DNA of 64,000 nt from Pseudonocardia nematodicida (GTDB taxonomy: Bacteria > Actinomycetota > Actinomycetes > Mycobacteriales > Pseudonocardiaceae). Each line of letters begins with the position of its first letter. Position 1 is the stretch's first letter. Position numbers and translations under genes: made by a program. This document shows positions 15,902-27,756 of this stretch, one piece after another. The stretch lies in NCBI RefSeq assembly GCF_040105385.1, contig NZ_JBEDNQ010000001.1:310001-374000 (forward strand). The letters run 5' to 3'. The notes below the pieces were generated by a model. The model was not told the DNA's origin. It saw only the letters and a list, made by a program, of their open reading frames with translations, and searched no databases.

Positions 15902-17509
15902 GTGGTGGCGGGCGGATTCGGCGGGGTCTACGGGCGGTACCGCCGCGCGCGCTTCGTCACCGGGCACCTCGCCGACGCCGGCGTGGTGCTCACGCTGTGC
16001 GTGCTCGTCGTCGCGCTGACCCGGCCCGCGGTCGTCGTGGGGCGGCTCGATCTCGAGACCTCGTTCTCCGTCCTGACCCTGACCGCGGCCGGTATCGGCT
16101 CCGCGGCGGCGATCGTCGCCCTGGTGACCGGCCGGCTGACCGGCGACCCGCGGCCGTCCTGGTTCGGCGCGGCACTGCTGCTCTACGGCGTCGTGCTGCT
16201 GCCGCTGTCGGCGCTGGTGCTGCGCGAGCGCAACGCCGGCATCACGCGGCTCGCGGTGATCGCGATGCTGGTGATCGGGCTGTGCACGCTCATCGCCGCG
16301 CTGCGCCCGCCGGCCCGGCTCGGCGCGTGGGGCGGCTGGGTGCTGTCGGTCCTCGCGCTCGTCGTCGGCGGGGTGATCGCGCTGCAGGAGGAGAGCACGT
16401 TCAGCACCCTGCTCGCCAGCAGCCCGTTGCCGTCGATCATCATCCAGACCGGCTGGGCGACGGTCGCGCTGCTGTTCCTGTTCGACGGCTACCGGCGGCA
16501 GAGCCGGGTGCGCAGCCGGATGGGGCTGGGCCTGCTGGTGATCGCGGTGTCCCAGCTCTACCGGACCGTCGTCCCCTCCGAGCCGGTGACCGGCCTGGTC
16601 TACCCGTCGCTGCGGGTGCTCGGGATGGCGGTGGTGCTCTCCGCCCTGCTCGCCCTGGCGCTACGGGCGGTGTCCCGGCTGCAGGACGAGTACGACCGCA
16701 GCCAGGAGACCCTCGGGGACGCGACCCGGCTGCTCGAGAAGGCCACCGAGCAGGCCGCCGAGCGGGACCACGAGCTCCGCAACGGGCTGGCCGGTCTCGC
16801 CGGCGCCGCCTACCTGCTCTCGCACCGCGACGGCGGGCCCGCCTCCGAGCAGCTGCGCGACGCGGTGCTCGCCGAGCTCGGGCGGCTGCGGCAGATGCTG
16901 GAGCAGCCCGCCTCGATGGCGCTCACCGGCCCGGCCGTCGACGACCCCGCCGACACCGGGCCGTCGCTCGTCGACCAGCGGGACGCGGCGCTGCTCGACC
17001 TCGGCCCGGAGTTCGAGCCGGTTCCCGAGGCGACGCCCTCCTGTGCCTCCGGGACCTCCGGTGGCTCCGGTACGGACGACCGGGCCGAGCACCGGGTGGA
17101 CGTGGTGCTGCACCAGCTGGTGAGCCTGCGGCCCGAGCAGGCGATCACGGTGACGGTCGAGGACGGCCTCCCGGCCGTCGCCGCACCGGAGAAGGTGACC
17201 CGCGCGGTCGTCACCAACCTGCTCGCCAACTGCGACCGGCACGCCCCCGGGTCGCCGGTCGAGGTCCGCGGCCGGGCCGACGACGGATTCGTCCGGATCG
17301 AGGTCCGCGACGAGGGACCCGGCCTGCCCGACGGGCGCGACGAGCTCGTCATCACCCGCGGCGTGCACGACGAGGCGGCCGGCGGCTCGGGTCTGGGACT
17401 GCACATCAGCGCCCAACTGGCTGATGAATACGGCGGAAAGCTCGTGCTCCGGACAGCTGAAGATCCACACGGCTGTCTGGCGGTACTCACTCTTCCGGCG
17501 GTCGACTGA
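15902..17509 (+). CDS. Membrane sensor histidine kinase
   Basis: About 535 aa from this GTG, which has GAGGGAG 6 nt upstream; an alternative GTG at 15800 adds 34 residues without such support. The first ~260 residues contain about eight hydrophobic helices and no large extracellular domain, suggesting an intramembrane signal. A coiled-coil linker leads to ERDHELRNGL with the phospho-His at about 290. The HATPase domain has NLLANCDRHA (N box), EVRDEGPGLP and GGSGLGLHI (G boxes). It is probably the partner of the response regulator just upstream. Confidence 0.88.
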   Translation: MVAGGFGGVYGRYRRARFVTGHLADAGVVLTLCVLVVALTRPAVVVGRLDLETSFSVLTLTAAGIGSAAAIVALVTGRLTGDPRPSWFGAALLLYGVVLLPLSALVLRERNAGITRLAVIAMLVIGLCTLIAALRPPARLGAWGGWVLSVLALVVGGVIALQEESTFSTLLASSPLPSIIIQTGWATVALLFLFDGYRRQSRVRSRMGLGLLVIAVSQLYRTVVPSEPVTGLVYPSLRVLGMAVVLSALLALALRAVSRLQDEYDRSQETLGDATRLLEKATEQAAERDHELRNGLAGLAGAAYLLSHRDGGPASEQLRDAVLAELGRLRQMLEQPASMALTGPAVDDPADTGPSLVDQRDAALLDLGPEFEPVPEATPSCASGTSGGSGTDDRAEHRVDVVLHQLVSLRPEQAITVTVEDGLPAVAAPEKVTRAVVTNLLANCDRHAPGSPVEVRGRADDGFVRIEVRDEGPGLPDGRDELVITRGVHDEAAGGSGLGLHISAQLADEYGGKLVLRTAEDPHGCLAVLTLPAVD

Positions 17510-17670
17510 TGCGGTTCCTGCGCACACTGTGACCTGCGGTGACGCGCACCGACGGCTACTTGGTACTCCTGGGTCATTCCCTCGCGGCTCACGTGATCGC
17601 ATACTGGGCCCTACGGAGTGGTCAGGGCACCGACGCCCGGCGGCCGCACCGGAACGCGAAGGAGGTCCTC

Positions 17671-18045
17671 ATGGCGCATGCAGACGACGCAGCACACGAC
17701 CGCCGTCCGGGCGAGCGTCCGCAGACCCCGCAGGGCACGCCCTCGGCGGCGGTACTGACCCCGCCGACCGGCCTGCCCGCCGCCACCCCGGCGGCGCCCA
17801 CGGTCCCGCAGCAGCGTGGACCGGCCGAACCGGCGACACCGCCCGCGCCGCCGGCCGTCGACCCGTCGGTGCGCACGTGCACCTGCGGTCACCCGGAGGA
17901 GATGCACGAGCACTACCGCCCCGGCAGCGACTGCGGCGCCTGTGGAGCGAGCGCGTGCGCGTCGTTCCAGCCGCTCGGTTCGGCCTCGGGCTCGGGCGGG
18001 TCGACCAACGCGCTCCGCCGGCTGCTGAGGCGCCGGCGCCACTGA
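17671..18045 (+). CDS. Small Cys/His-rich protein with disordered N-terminus
   Basis: 124 aa. The first ~65 residues are Pro/Ala/Thr-rich and probably disordered. Then comes CTCGHPEEMHEHYRPGSDCG with further Cys (CGACGASAC), a pattern seen in small actinobacterial proteins that may bind zinc, and the protein ends with an Arg-rich tail. AAGGAGG before the ATG sets the start. Function is unknown; the Cys/His cluster and basic tail would fit a metal-binding or nucleic-acid-associated role. Confidence 0.7.
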   Translation: MAHADDAAHDRRPGERPQTPQGTPSAAVLTPPTGLPAATPAAPTVPQQRGPAEPATPPAPPAVDPSVRTCTCGHPEEMHEHYRPGSDCGACGASACASFQPLGSASGSGGSTNALRRLLRRRRH

Positions 18046-18050
18046 CCCCG

Positions 18051-18112
18051 CACGTCACTGATCCAGCACGTCACTGATCCAGCACGTCACTGATCCAGCA
18101 CGTCACTGATCC
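18051..18112. repeat. Four tandem copies of a 16-bp unit
   Basis: The unit CACGTCACTGATCCAG is repeated with a 16-bp period at 18051, 18067, 18083 and 18099; the last copy is truncated. It starts 6 bp after a stop codon and ends just before a terminator. The copies are identical, so the array is recent or actively varying. Confidence 0.9.
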
Positions 18113-18122
18113 ACCGCACAGC

Positions 18123-18159
18123 ACGAGGCCCCCGGGAGCATGACTCCCGGGGGCCTCGT
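18123..18159. terminator. Strong bidirectional hairpin terminator
   Basis: A 16-bp perfect stem (ACGAGGCCCCCGGGAG with its complement) and a 5-nt loop CATGA lie between the convergent Cys/His protein gene and pepN. There is no U-tract, as is usual for this group. Confidence 0.8.
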
Positions 18160-18173
18160 CGCGTGCGGAGCGG

Positions 18174-20777
<2,604 letters not shown>

Positions 20778-20884
20778 CGAAGTTCCGGTGTCCTCTCCGG
20801 GGAGTGGGCTCGCAGGCATCCAATCACGTGCTCCGGGCAACGGCTTGTGGAATCCCCGGGCGCCGCACGGCGTTCTCTTCCGAC

Positions 20885-21508
20885 ATGACGACTGCTGCTG
20901 ATTCGCGTGCCCGTGTCGACGTCTGGTTCGACCCGCTGTGTCCGTGGGCCTGGCTGACCTCCCGCTGGATCCTGGAGGTCGAGAAGGTGCGCGACGTCGA
21001 CGTGTCCTGGCACGTGATGAGCCTGGCGGTGCTCAACGAGGGGCGCGACCTGCCCGAGCAGTACGCCGAGATGATGAAGAAGGCATGGGGGCCGGTGCGG
21101 GTGGCGATCGCCGCCGCCGACTCGCAGGGTCCGGAGGTGCTCGCCCCCCTCTACACCGCGATGGGGGAGCGGATCCACAACCAGGGCAACAAGGACTTCG
21201 ACGACGTCATCGCGGGCGCGCTCAAGGAGGTCGGGCTGCCGGCGTCGCTGGCCGAGGCCGCGCACACGACCGAGTGGGACGAGAAGCTGCGCGCCAGCCA
21301 CCACGAGGGGATGGACCCGGTGGGGCTGGACGTCGGCACCCCGACCATCCACGTCGACGGCGTCGCGTTCTTCGGGCCGGTCATCTCGAAGGTGCCCAAG
21401 GGGGAGGACGCCGGGCGGCTGTTCGACGGGGCGCGGCTGATGGCGGAGAACCCGCACTTCTTCGAGCTGAAGCGGACCCGGAACGAGGAGCCGTCCTTCG
21501 ACTACTGA
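20885..21508 (+). CDS. DsbA-family mycothiol-dependent reductase-like protein (Rv2466c-like)
   Basis: 207 aa thioredoxin-fold protein with a helical insertion. The N-terminus reads WFDPLCPWAW, so the active site is CPWA (Cys19, Ala22) rather than the CPWC of Rv2466c. It is thus a monothiol form that could still react with mycothiol. GTPTIHVDG is the cis-Pro loop. The divergent pepN neighbour supports orthology to Rv2466c, which reductively activates nitro compounds using mycothiol. Whether this monothiol version has the same activity is unknown. Confidence 0.82.
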   Translation: MTTAADSRARVDVWFDPLCPWAWLTSRWILEVEKVRDVDVSWHVMSLAVLNEGRDLPEQYAEMMKKAWGPVRVAIAAADSQGPEVLAPLYTAMGERIHNQGNKDFDDVIAGALKEVGLPASLAEAAHTTEWDEKLRASHHEGMDPVGLDVGTPTIHVDGVAFFGPVISKVPKGEDAGRLFDGARLMAENPHFFELKRTRNEEPSFDY

Positions 21509-21543
21509 GTCCGGTGGGCCCGTTGAGTCCGGCGTGATCGTCG

Positions 21544-21589
21544 ACCGGGTCCCGCCCGGTGCCGGGGATGGCACCGATCGGTGCCCGGC
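21544..21589. terminator. Hairpin pair downstream of the DsbA-like gene
   Basis: ACCGGG/CCCGGT (21544-21560) is followed by the perfect 16-bp palindrome GGCACCGATCGGTGCC (21570-21585), which can extend with GCCGGG/CCCGGC. It lies 35-80 bp past the stop. The rest of this 294-bp gap up to 21802 shows only short CG-rich repeats and no gene. Confidence 0.4.
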
Positions 21590-21802
21590 CGGTGATCAGT
21601 GGGCGCCGGCGCTGTCGCCCCCGGAACGCGTGCTGATCCGGTAGACGCGCGCCCCCTGCGAGAACGCGCGTGCCGTGACGCGCGCGTCCGCCGGGTGAGC
21701 GCGCGTCCGTCGGTGCGCCCGCGGGCCGGCTCTGGTCGCTATGGCGAACGGTGCCGGTGAATCGGCCGTGGCGGCCGGCGCGCGTCGCCAGGGTCTCGCC
21801 CC

Positions 21803-23074
21803 GTGGACACCTGGTGGGACGGCCGCAGGTCCGCCTCGGCGCTCGGCGCCGCGCTGCTCGTCGCGGGCGCGGTCGTCGCGACCCAGCTGGCGGTCGGATC
21901 GCTGCCCGGTGCGGGCGGGGCGCTCCGGCCGCCGCCGAGCCCGTACTCCGACGGCGCCTTCACCGTCCGCGCCGCGGCCGTCGACCCGCGGGTACGGATC
22001 GCCACCGCGGTCGACGCCTCCTACGTGCTCGGCCGTTCCCCGGTCGGTGCGGACGTCGTGCTCGACCTGGACCTGCTGGCCGGTGACACCGCCCGGCCCA
22101 CCTGGGTCGACGCCGGCACCGGGGCGACGGTGGAGCTCGCCGAGCTGCTCAGCGCCGGGGTGGCGCGGTTCCCGGCGCCCGGGGGAGACGGCGGGCAGAT
22201 GTGGGTGCTGGTGCTCGACGACGCCGCCGCGGGGTACGAGGCACCGGACGCCGGCACGATCGCCGATCTGCTGCAGGACGCGCCGGGTGGGAGCGGGAGC
22301 ACGTCCCCGGGCGGGCCGGACGCGCGGGATACCGGTGACGGCGAGCGCCGGGACCGCGAGATCGATGGTGACGACGCCGGCCGCGCGGGCGGAGCAGGGG
22401 GAACGGGCCGGGGCGGCGACGCCGGTGCCGGTCGCGCCGATGCCGGCCGGGCCGATGGCGCGGAGGGATCCCGTCGGGGTGGGGACACCGGTCGGGCGGA
22501 GGGATCCCGTCGGGGTGGGGACACCGGTCGGGACGACGCGGGCCGCACCGACGGCTCGGAGGGATCGGGCGACCCGGCATCGGGAGACGGTCCGGCGTCC
22601 GGGGACGAGGCAGTCGGGGAGGAGCGGGTCCGGGCCGGGGACGGCCCGGCCTCCGGTGCGCAGCCGGAGGACCGCGCGTTCCGCACCGGGTCCGAGCCGT
22701 CCGATCCGGCCGAGCCCGGCCCATCCGACCCGGCGCCCCCCGCGAGCGACCCCGACCCGGCGCCCGAACCCGCGCCCGAACCGGAACCGGCGCCCGCACC
22801 GCGACCCCCACCCCCCGCCGTCGACCCCGTCTGGGACCGCCTCGCCCAGTGCGAGTCCTCAGGGGACTGGTCCATCTCGACCGGCAACGGCTACTACGGC
22901 GGCCTGCAGTTCGACAGACCCACCTGGAGCGACTTCGGCGGCACCGCCTACGCCCCGACGGCCGATCTCGCCACCCGGGAGCAGCAGGTGGAGATCGCCA
23001 CGAAGGTCCGGGACGCCCGCGGCGGATACGGCTCCTGGCCTGCGTGCGCAACGAAACTCGACCTACCGAGATGA
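21803..23074 (+). CDS. Resuscitation-promoting factor-like protein with long repeat linker
   Basis: 423 aa. An N-terminal hydrophobic segment (about 12-32) directs export or anchoring. Residues 50-160 form a small folded region of unknown type. Then comes a ~175-residue Gly/Asp/Arg-rich linker that turns Pro/Glu-rich. The Rpf transglycosylase domain (about 342-416) has the catalytic Glu in QCESSGDW (Glu351), YYGGLQF, and Cys350/Cys415 for the family disulfide. Rpf proteins cleave peptidoglycan to restart growth. A GTG start is used. The linker contains a perfect 36-bp tandem duplication. Confidence 0.87.
   Translation: MDTWWDGRRSASALGAALLVAGAVVATQLAVGSLPGAGGALRPPPSPYSDGAFTVRAAAVDPRVRIATAVDASYVLGRSPVGADVVLDLDLLAGDTARPTWVDAGTGATVELAELLSAGVARFPAPGGDGGQMWVLVLDDAAAGYEAPDAGTIADLLQDAPGGSGSTSPGGPDARDTGDGERRDREIDGDDAGRAGGAGGTGRGGDAGAGRADAGRADGAEGSRRGGDTGRAEGSRRGGDTGRDDAGRTDGSEGSGDPASGDGPASGDEAVGEERVRAGDGPASGAQPEDRAFRTGSEPSDPAEPGPSDPAPPASDPDPAPEPAPEPEPAPAPRPPPPAVDPVWDRLAQCESSGDWSISTGNGYYGGLQFDRPTWSDFGGTAYAPTADLATREQQVEIATKVRDARGGYGSWPACATKLDLPR
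22461..22532 (+). repeat. Perfect 36-bp tandem duplication in the Rpf linker
   Basis: Two identical, adjacent 36-bp units (22461-22496 and 22497-22532) encode the 12-residue block EGSRRGGDTGRA twice, with the second block's final residue changed by what follows. The reading frame is kept, so linker length can vary in 12-aa steps. Confidence 0.9.
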
Positions 23075-23213
23075 TCGGTGGCCGACCTGCGGATTCGCCC
23101 GGCCGGTGGTCCCGCGACCGGGGGACGAGTAGCCTCGGTGTGCCCCGTCCGGCCGCCTCCGGCAGGTGCCCTGCTGGCGGTCGCTCCGCCGTGATTCCCT
23201 ACCCTTGGACCTC

Positions 23214-24773
23214 ATGACGTCGCCCACCCCCGAGACCCACCGGATCGGGAACCGCTACCGGCTCGACGAGCGGATCGGTGCCGGTGCGATGGGGGCCGTG
23301 TGGCGGGGCACCGACGAGCTCCTGAACCGGACGGTGGCGGTCAAGGAGCTGCTCGCGGCCGCGTTGCCGTCGGCGGACCAGCTGGAGGAGTCCCGGCAGC
23401 GGATCCTGCGCGAGGGCCGGATCGGCGCCCGGCTGCAGCACGCCCACGTGATCAGCATGTTCGACGTCGTCGTGCACGACGACCGCCCGTGGCTGGTCAT
23501 GGAGTACCTGCCGTCGCGCTCGCTGGCCGCGGTGCTGGCCGAGAAGGGCCCGATGAGCCCGCGCGAGGCCGCGGCCATCGGACGGCAGATCGCCGACGGG
23601 CTGGCCGCCGCGCACGCGGCCGGCGTCGTGCACCGCGACATCAAGCCCGGCAACATCCTGATCGCCGAGGACGGCCGGGGAAAGATCACCGACTTCGGCG
23701 TGTCCCGGGCGGTGGACGACGTCCAGCTCACCCGCACCGGTGTGATCGCCGGGACGCCGGCGTTCCTGGCCCCCGAGGTCGCCCGCGGCCAGGAGCCGGC
23801 GGCCGCCTCGGACGTGTTCGCGCTCGGCGCCACGCTCTACGCCTCGGTCGAGGGCGAGCCGCCGTTCGGGCTGGACGACAACGCCTACGCCCTGCTGCAC
23901 AAGGTCGCCACCGGGGCGATCACCCCGCCCGGGCAGGCCGGGCCGCTCACCGCGCTGCTGATGCGGCTGCTCGACAACGACCCGGCCGAGCGGCCCACCG
24001 CCTCGCAGGCCCGGGAGGCGCTCGCACGGATCGCGGCGGGGCAGTCGGTCGCCGGGCTGGCGACGCCGGCGACCGCCACCGCGGTGATGGACACCGCCGA
24101 CGCGGCCGGGGCCGGTGACGGCATGGTCGCCGCCGCGGCGGACAGCGGCGGCACCGTCGTCGACGCGCCCGTTCCGACCCCGCAGGTCATCCCCGGTGGC
24201 GGCAACGGTGGCCGCGGTGCCGCCGCGGCCGGCGGTCGTCGTCGCCGGTTGCCGTTCGTCGTCGCCGCGCTGGTCGGACTGTTGCTGCTGGCCGGGGGCA
24301 CCGCGGCGGTCGCCGCCGTCTGGAACAACCAGCAGCCGTCCGAGCCGCCGCCGGTCGCCGCGCCGACCAGCGAGGCCCCGCCCCCGAGCGAGGCGCCGCC
24401 GACCACGACCAGCGAGACCCCGCCGCCGACCACGACGACCGAGGCGCCGCCGGCCGGAAACGGCGAGGTCAACGACCCGGTGGCCTTCGTGCAGAACTAC
24501 TACCGGATGCTGCCCGGCGACATCGACGGCGCGTTCGCGATGCTGAGCCCGCAGGCGCAGGCGCAGTCCCGGGGGATCGAGGGTTACCGCGAGTTCTACG
24601 GCGGCCTGCGCACCGTCTACGCCGAGCAGCTGCGCAACGACGGCCCGAACGCGGTCACCGCGACGGTGGTCTTCGTCCGGCAGGACGGCACCGAGAGCCG
24701 AGAGCGGTACCGGTTCGTCGTCGGGACCGACGAGAACGGCCAGGAGATCATGCAGTCGTTCAGCACGGCCTGA
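23214..24773 (+). CDS. Transmembrane serine/threonine protein kinase
   Basis: 519 aa. The PknB-type kinase domain (about 14-275) has the Gly loop IGAGAMGAVW, ATP-binding Lys44, HRDIKPGN with catalytic Asp142, and DFG 160-162. A disordered juxtamembrane stretch leads to one TM helix (about 346-370). An extracellular Pro/Thr-rich segment follows, then a ~115-residue NTF2/SnoaL-like sensor domain instead of PASTA repeats. No ribosome-binding site is seen; TACCCT 8 nt before the ATG suggests a leaderless mRNA. Confidence 0.92.
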   Translation: MTSPTPETHRIGNRYRLDERIGAGAMGAVWRGTDELLNRTVAVKELLAAALPSADQLEESRQRILREGRIGARLQHAHVISMFDVVVHDDRPWLVMEYLPSRSLAAVLAEKGPMSPREAAAIGRQIADGLAAAHAAGVVHRDIKPGNILIAEDGRGKITDFGVSRAVDDVQLTRTGVIAGTPAFLAPEVARGQEPAAASDVFALGATLYASVEGEPPFGLDDNAYALLHKVATGAITPPGQAGPLTALLMRLLDNDPAERPTASQAREALARIAAGQSVAGLATPATATAVMDTADAAGAGDGMVAAAADSGGTVVDAPVPTPQVIPGGGNGGRGAAAAGGRRRRLPFVVAALVGLLLLAGGTAAVAAVWNNQQPSEPPPVAAPTSEAPPPSEAPPTTTSETPPPTTTTEAPPAGNGEVNDPVAFVQNYYRMLPGDIDGAFAMLSPQAQAQSRGIEGYREFYGGLRTVYAEQLRNDGPNAVTATVVFVRQDGTESRERYRFVVGTDENGQEIMQSFSTA

Positions 24774-24788
24774 GCGCCCCCGCGTTCC

Positions 24789-25721
24789 TCAGCCGGGCTG
24801 CAGCGACCGCACGAACTCCGCCGTCTCGGCCACGATCAGCCGCTGGGCGGTGCCCCGGTCGGTGCCGGGTTCGCCGTCGCCGGCCTGCGGCCCGTAGTCC
24901 CCGAAGAACGCGTGCGTCCCGCCCGGGACCTCGACGAACCGGGTGTCCGGCGGCAGCTGCGGCCGGGACTCCTCGATCGCCTCCGGGGCCGCCAGCGCGT
25001 CCCGCTCCCCGTAGACGGACAGCCCGGCGACCCCGGCGTCCGCGACGCTTCCGGACGGGTAGGACGCCCACAGGAACAGCCCCCGCACCCCGGGCACGTC
25101 CAGGCCCATCGCGGCGACGACCCCGCCCAGCGAGTGCCCGCCCACCGCCCAGGTCCGCACCTCCGGCACGGACCCGACCGCGCGCGCCGTCGCACCCGGG
25201 TCGATGATCGCCAGCCCCAGCGGCGGGTCCGGCACGATCACCACGACGCCCTGCTCGGCCAGCGGCCGCAGCAGCGGCAGGTAGGCCCGCGGGTCGACCA
25301 GCCCACCGGGGTGGAACACCACGCCGGTGCCGGTGCCGGCCCCGACCGGGCGCAGCTCCCACGCCGTCGCCCCGTGCACCACCTCGACCTGCGCCGACGA
25401 CGCCGTCGCGGCCAGGCCCCCGGCATCCGCGGGGTAGGGCCGCAGCCAGACCACCAGCGCCACCGCGAGCGCCAGGACGACGCCACCGGCGACCCGCCAG
25501 GTGGTCCGCAGCCGCCCCGGGCGGACCGGCCGGGCGCTGCGCAGCAGCAGGACCAGACCGCACAGCCCGACGACGGCCAACAGCACCGGCAGCGCGGGGT
25601 GCCCCGCGACCAGCGTGCCGGCGTCGGCGATCCCGATCCAGGCCGCGACGACGACCGCGACCGCGCCGAGCAGCCCGCGGGCCAGGACCGCGACCCGGCC
25701 GCGCGGCTCACGTGGCGTCAC
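24789..25721 (-). CDS. Membrane-anchored alpha/beta hydrolase
   Basis: 310 aa. Three hydrophobic helices (about 11-95) precede an alpha/beta-hydrolase domain, apparently extracytoplasmic. The nucleophile Ser197 lies in GGHSLGG, with Asp241 (YGERDAL) and His270 (GGTHAFF) completing the triad, as in dienelactone-hydrolase-type folds. The GTG overlaps the stop of the S9 peptidase gene (GTGA), so the two are translated together. The substrate is unknown. Confidence 0.82.
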   Translation of the reverse strand: MTPREPRGRVAVLARGLLGAVAVVVAAWIGIADAGTLVAGHPALPVLLAVVGLCGLVLLLRSARPVRPGRLRTTWRVAGGVVLALAVALVVWLRPYPADAGGLAATASSAQVEVVHGATAWELRPVGAGTGTGVVFHPGGLVDPRAYLPLLRPLAEQGVVVIVPDPPLGLAIIDPGATARAVGSVPEVRTWAVGGHSLGGVVAAMGLDVPGVRGLFLWASYPSGSVADAGVAGLSVYGERDALAAPEAIEESRPQLPPDTRFVEVPGGTHAFFGDYGPQAGDGEPGTDRGTAQRLIVAETAEFVRSLQPG

Positions 25722-27625
25722 GCGGTCCCGGCCTCGGGTGCGTCGTGCGCGTCGTGGGCACGGGCGGCGGCGGTGACCCCGGCGATCCAGCTCGCGATCC
25801 GGCCGTTGGCCCGGGCCCGGGTGTGCCGGTCGTGCACCTCGTGGCCCTCCTCGGGCATCCGCAGCAGCTCGACCGGCGCGCCGCGTCCGGCCAGCGCCTC
25901 GTGCAGGGCGAGGGCCTGCCCGACCGGCACGTTGGTGTCGTGGTCGCCGTGCACCAGCAGGACCGGCGCGGCGATCCGGTCGGCCTCGCGCAGCGGGGAC
26001 AGCTCGGCGAGCAGCGCGCCCTGGGTGCGGGGGTCGCCGTACTCGGTGTGCGCGGGCCCGGCGATCCACGGCTCGGTGTCGGCGTAGAACGCCGGCAGGT
26101 CCGACATCCCGCACACCGCGACGCCCCCGGCGAACAGCTCCGGGTAGCGGACCAGCGCCGACAGCGTGAGGAACCCACCGTAGGACCGGCCGGCGACGAC
26201 GACCCGGCGCCGGTCGACGTCGGGTACCGAGGCCAGCAGCCGGGTCGCCGCCTTCACGTCGGCGATCGAGGACGGGCGCCGCGCGCCGTCGTCGAGCCGG
26301 GCGAAGGCCCGCCCCCGCCCGGACGAGCCGCGGACGTTCGGGGTCAGCACCGTCGCCCCGTTCCCGACGAGCTCGTGCAGCAGCGGCGCCCACCCGGGCC
26401 GTTCCTCGGACTCGGGGCCGCCGTGCAGCCACAGCACCCCCACCCCGTTCGGCGACGCCGGCCGGTGCAGCCAGCCGCCGAGGCGCAGCCCGTCCTCGGC
26501 CGGGAACACGACCCGCTCGGGCCGGGGCGGCAGCGGGCCGGCCGGGGCCCCACCGAGCAGGAAGCCGGCCGGGCCGCCGCTGAGCGGGACCCGCAGCACG
26601 TGCGGCGGGATCCCGGGCCCGTGCCCGGCGACCAGCAGCGACACGCTGTCGCGGGCGAAGGACACCCCGCTGACGACGTCGGTGGGCGCGGCGAGGCGCT
26701 GCGGGCGCCCGCCGCGCAGGTCGGCCACCTCCAGCTCGCTGCGCCCGCCGACGTTCCAGACCAGGGCGGCGTGCGCGCCGGCCGGGTCGAGCGCCATCGT
26801 CTCGAGGTCGGCGCCGGGACGTACCGCGACCGGCCGGGCCGGGGCGACCTGGTTGTCGGGCCCCTGACCGAGCGCGACGGCGAGCAGCGCGGCGTGCTCG
26901 CGGTCGGCGTCGGTGTGCACCCACAGCGTGCCGGGGGTGGTGCCGAACCGGGCGGTCGCGGTGAGCGCCCCGCCGGGTCCGCCGACCAGTGACTGCCGCT
27001 CGCCGGTGCGCAGGTCCAGCAGCTCGAGCTCGCGCTCCCCGCGGCGGCCGGTGCGCAGCACGACCCGGTGCCCGTCCGCGGAGATCGCCTGCACGACGGC
27101 GGCCTGCCCGGAGCCGAGCACCACCGACGAGCCGTCGCGGACGTCGACCAGGCAGGCGGTACCGGCGCCGTAGTCGTCGTCGGCGGGGTCGCCGGTGTCG
27201 GTGAACACGGTGACGCCGAGCCGGCGCCCGCTCGGGGCCCACGCGCCGAGGGCGACGGCGGTGGCACCCGGGGCGATCGGCATCGGCTCGCCGCCGTCCG
27301 GGTCGAGCAGCGCCACCCGGGTGCGGTCCCCGCCGGAGGGCGCGATCTGGACGGCGATCCGGCCGCCGTCGGGTGACCAGGCCAGCGCCGTGACGTCCTG
27401 CCGGGTGTCGGTGTCCTCCGGGTGCGGCGGCACGGTGGCGGCGTCGACGTCGACCGGCCCGTGCTCGGGCAGCGCGGCGACGTGCACCCGCGGCCGGCCG
27501 GTGACGTCGGAGATCCAGGCCAGCCGGGTGCCGTCCGGGGAGACGGCCGGGTCGCGGTGTCCCGCCGCGGCACCGGCCGGTGCGACCGACCCGGGCGCCG
27601 GCGCGTCCGCGCGCGCGATCTCCAT
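25718..27625 (-). CDS. S9 family (prolyl-oligopeptidase-like) peptidase
   Basis: 635 aa. The N-terminal ~370 residues are a WD40-like beta-propeller with repeated SPDG motifs (for example about 29-32, 84-87). The C-terminal peptidase domain has Ser481 in GRSYGGF, Asp563 in HGDHDTN and His595 in EEGHEVHD. No signal peptide is seen, so it is probably a cytoplasmic acyl-aminoacyl or oligopeptidase. It is cotranscribed with the overlapping alpha/beta hydrolase. Confidence 0.88.
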   Translation of the reverse strand: MEIARADAPAPGSVAPAGAAAGHRDPAVSPDGTRLAWISDVTGRPRVHVAALPEHGPVDVDAATVPPHPEDTDTRQDVTALAWSPDGGRIAVQIAPSGGDRTRVALLDPDGGEPMPIAPGATAVALGAWAPSGRRLGVTVFTDTGDPADDDYGAGTACLVDVRDGSSVVLGSGQAAVVQAISADGHRVVLRTGRRGERELELLDLRTGERQSLVGGPGGALTATARFGTTPGTLWVHTDADREHAALLAVALGQGPDNQVAPARPVAVRPGADLETMALDPAGAHAALVWNVGGRSELEVADLRGGRPQRLAAPTDVVSGVSFARDSVSLLVAGHGPGIPPHVLRVPLSGGPAGFLLGGAPAGPLPPRPERVVFPAEDGLRLGGWLHRPASPNGVGVLWLHGGPESEERPGWAPLLHELVGNGATVLTPNVRGSSGRGRAFARLDDGARRPSSIADVKAATRLLASVPDVDRRRVVVAGRSYGGFLTLSALVRYPELFAGGVAVCGMSDLPAFYADTEPWIAGPAHTEYGDPRTQGALLAELSPLREADRIAAPVLLVHGDHDTNVPVGQALALHEALAGRGAPVELLRMPEEGHEVHDRHTRARANGRIASWIAGVTAAARAHDAHDAPEAGTA

Positions 27626-27756
27626 CGATCACCACCCCCCGTCCCGCGCGCAACCGAGACCGGAAAGTACCCCGTGCGGGGGTGGATCACGGAGTCCGCC
27701 GGTGTGACCGGCGCCGCGTTCTTCGCCACACCGGGATCGGGTGCGGTCCGGACCGG

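Noticed and set aside
18051..18112. Short CRISPR array
   Set aside because: The 16-bp units are directly adjacent with no spacers and no cas genes are near.
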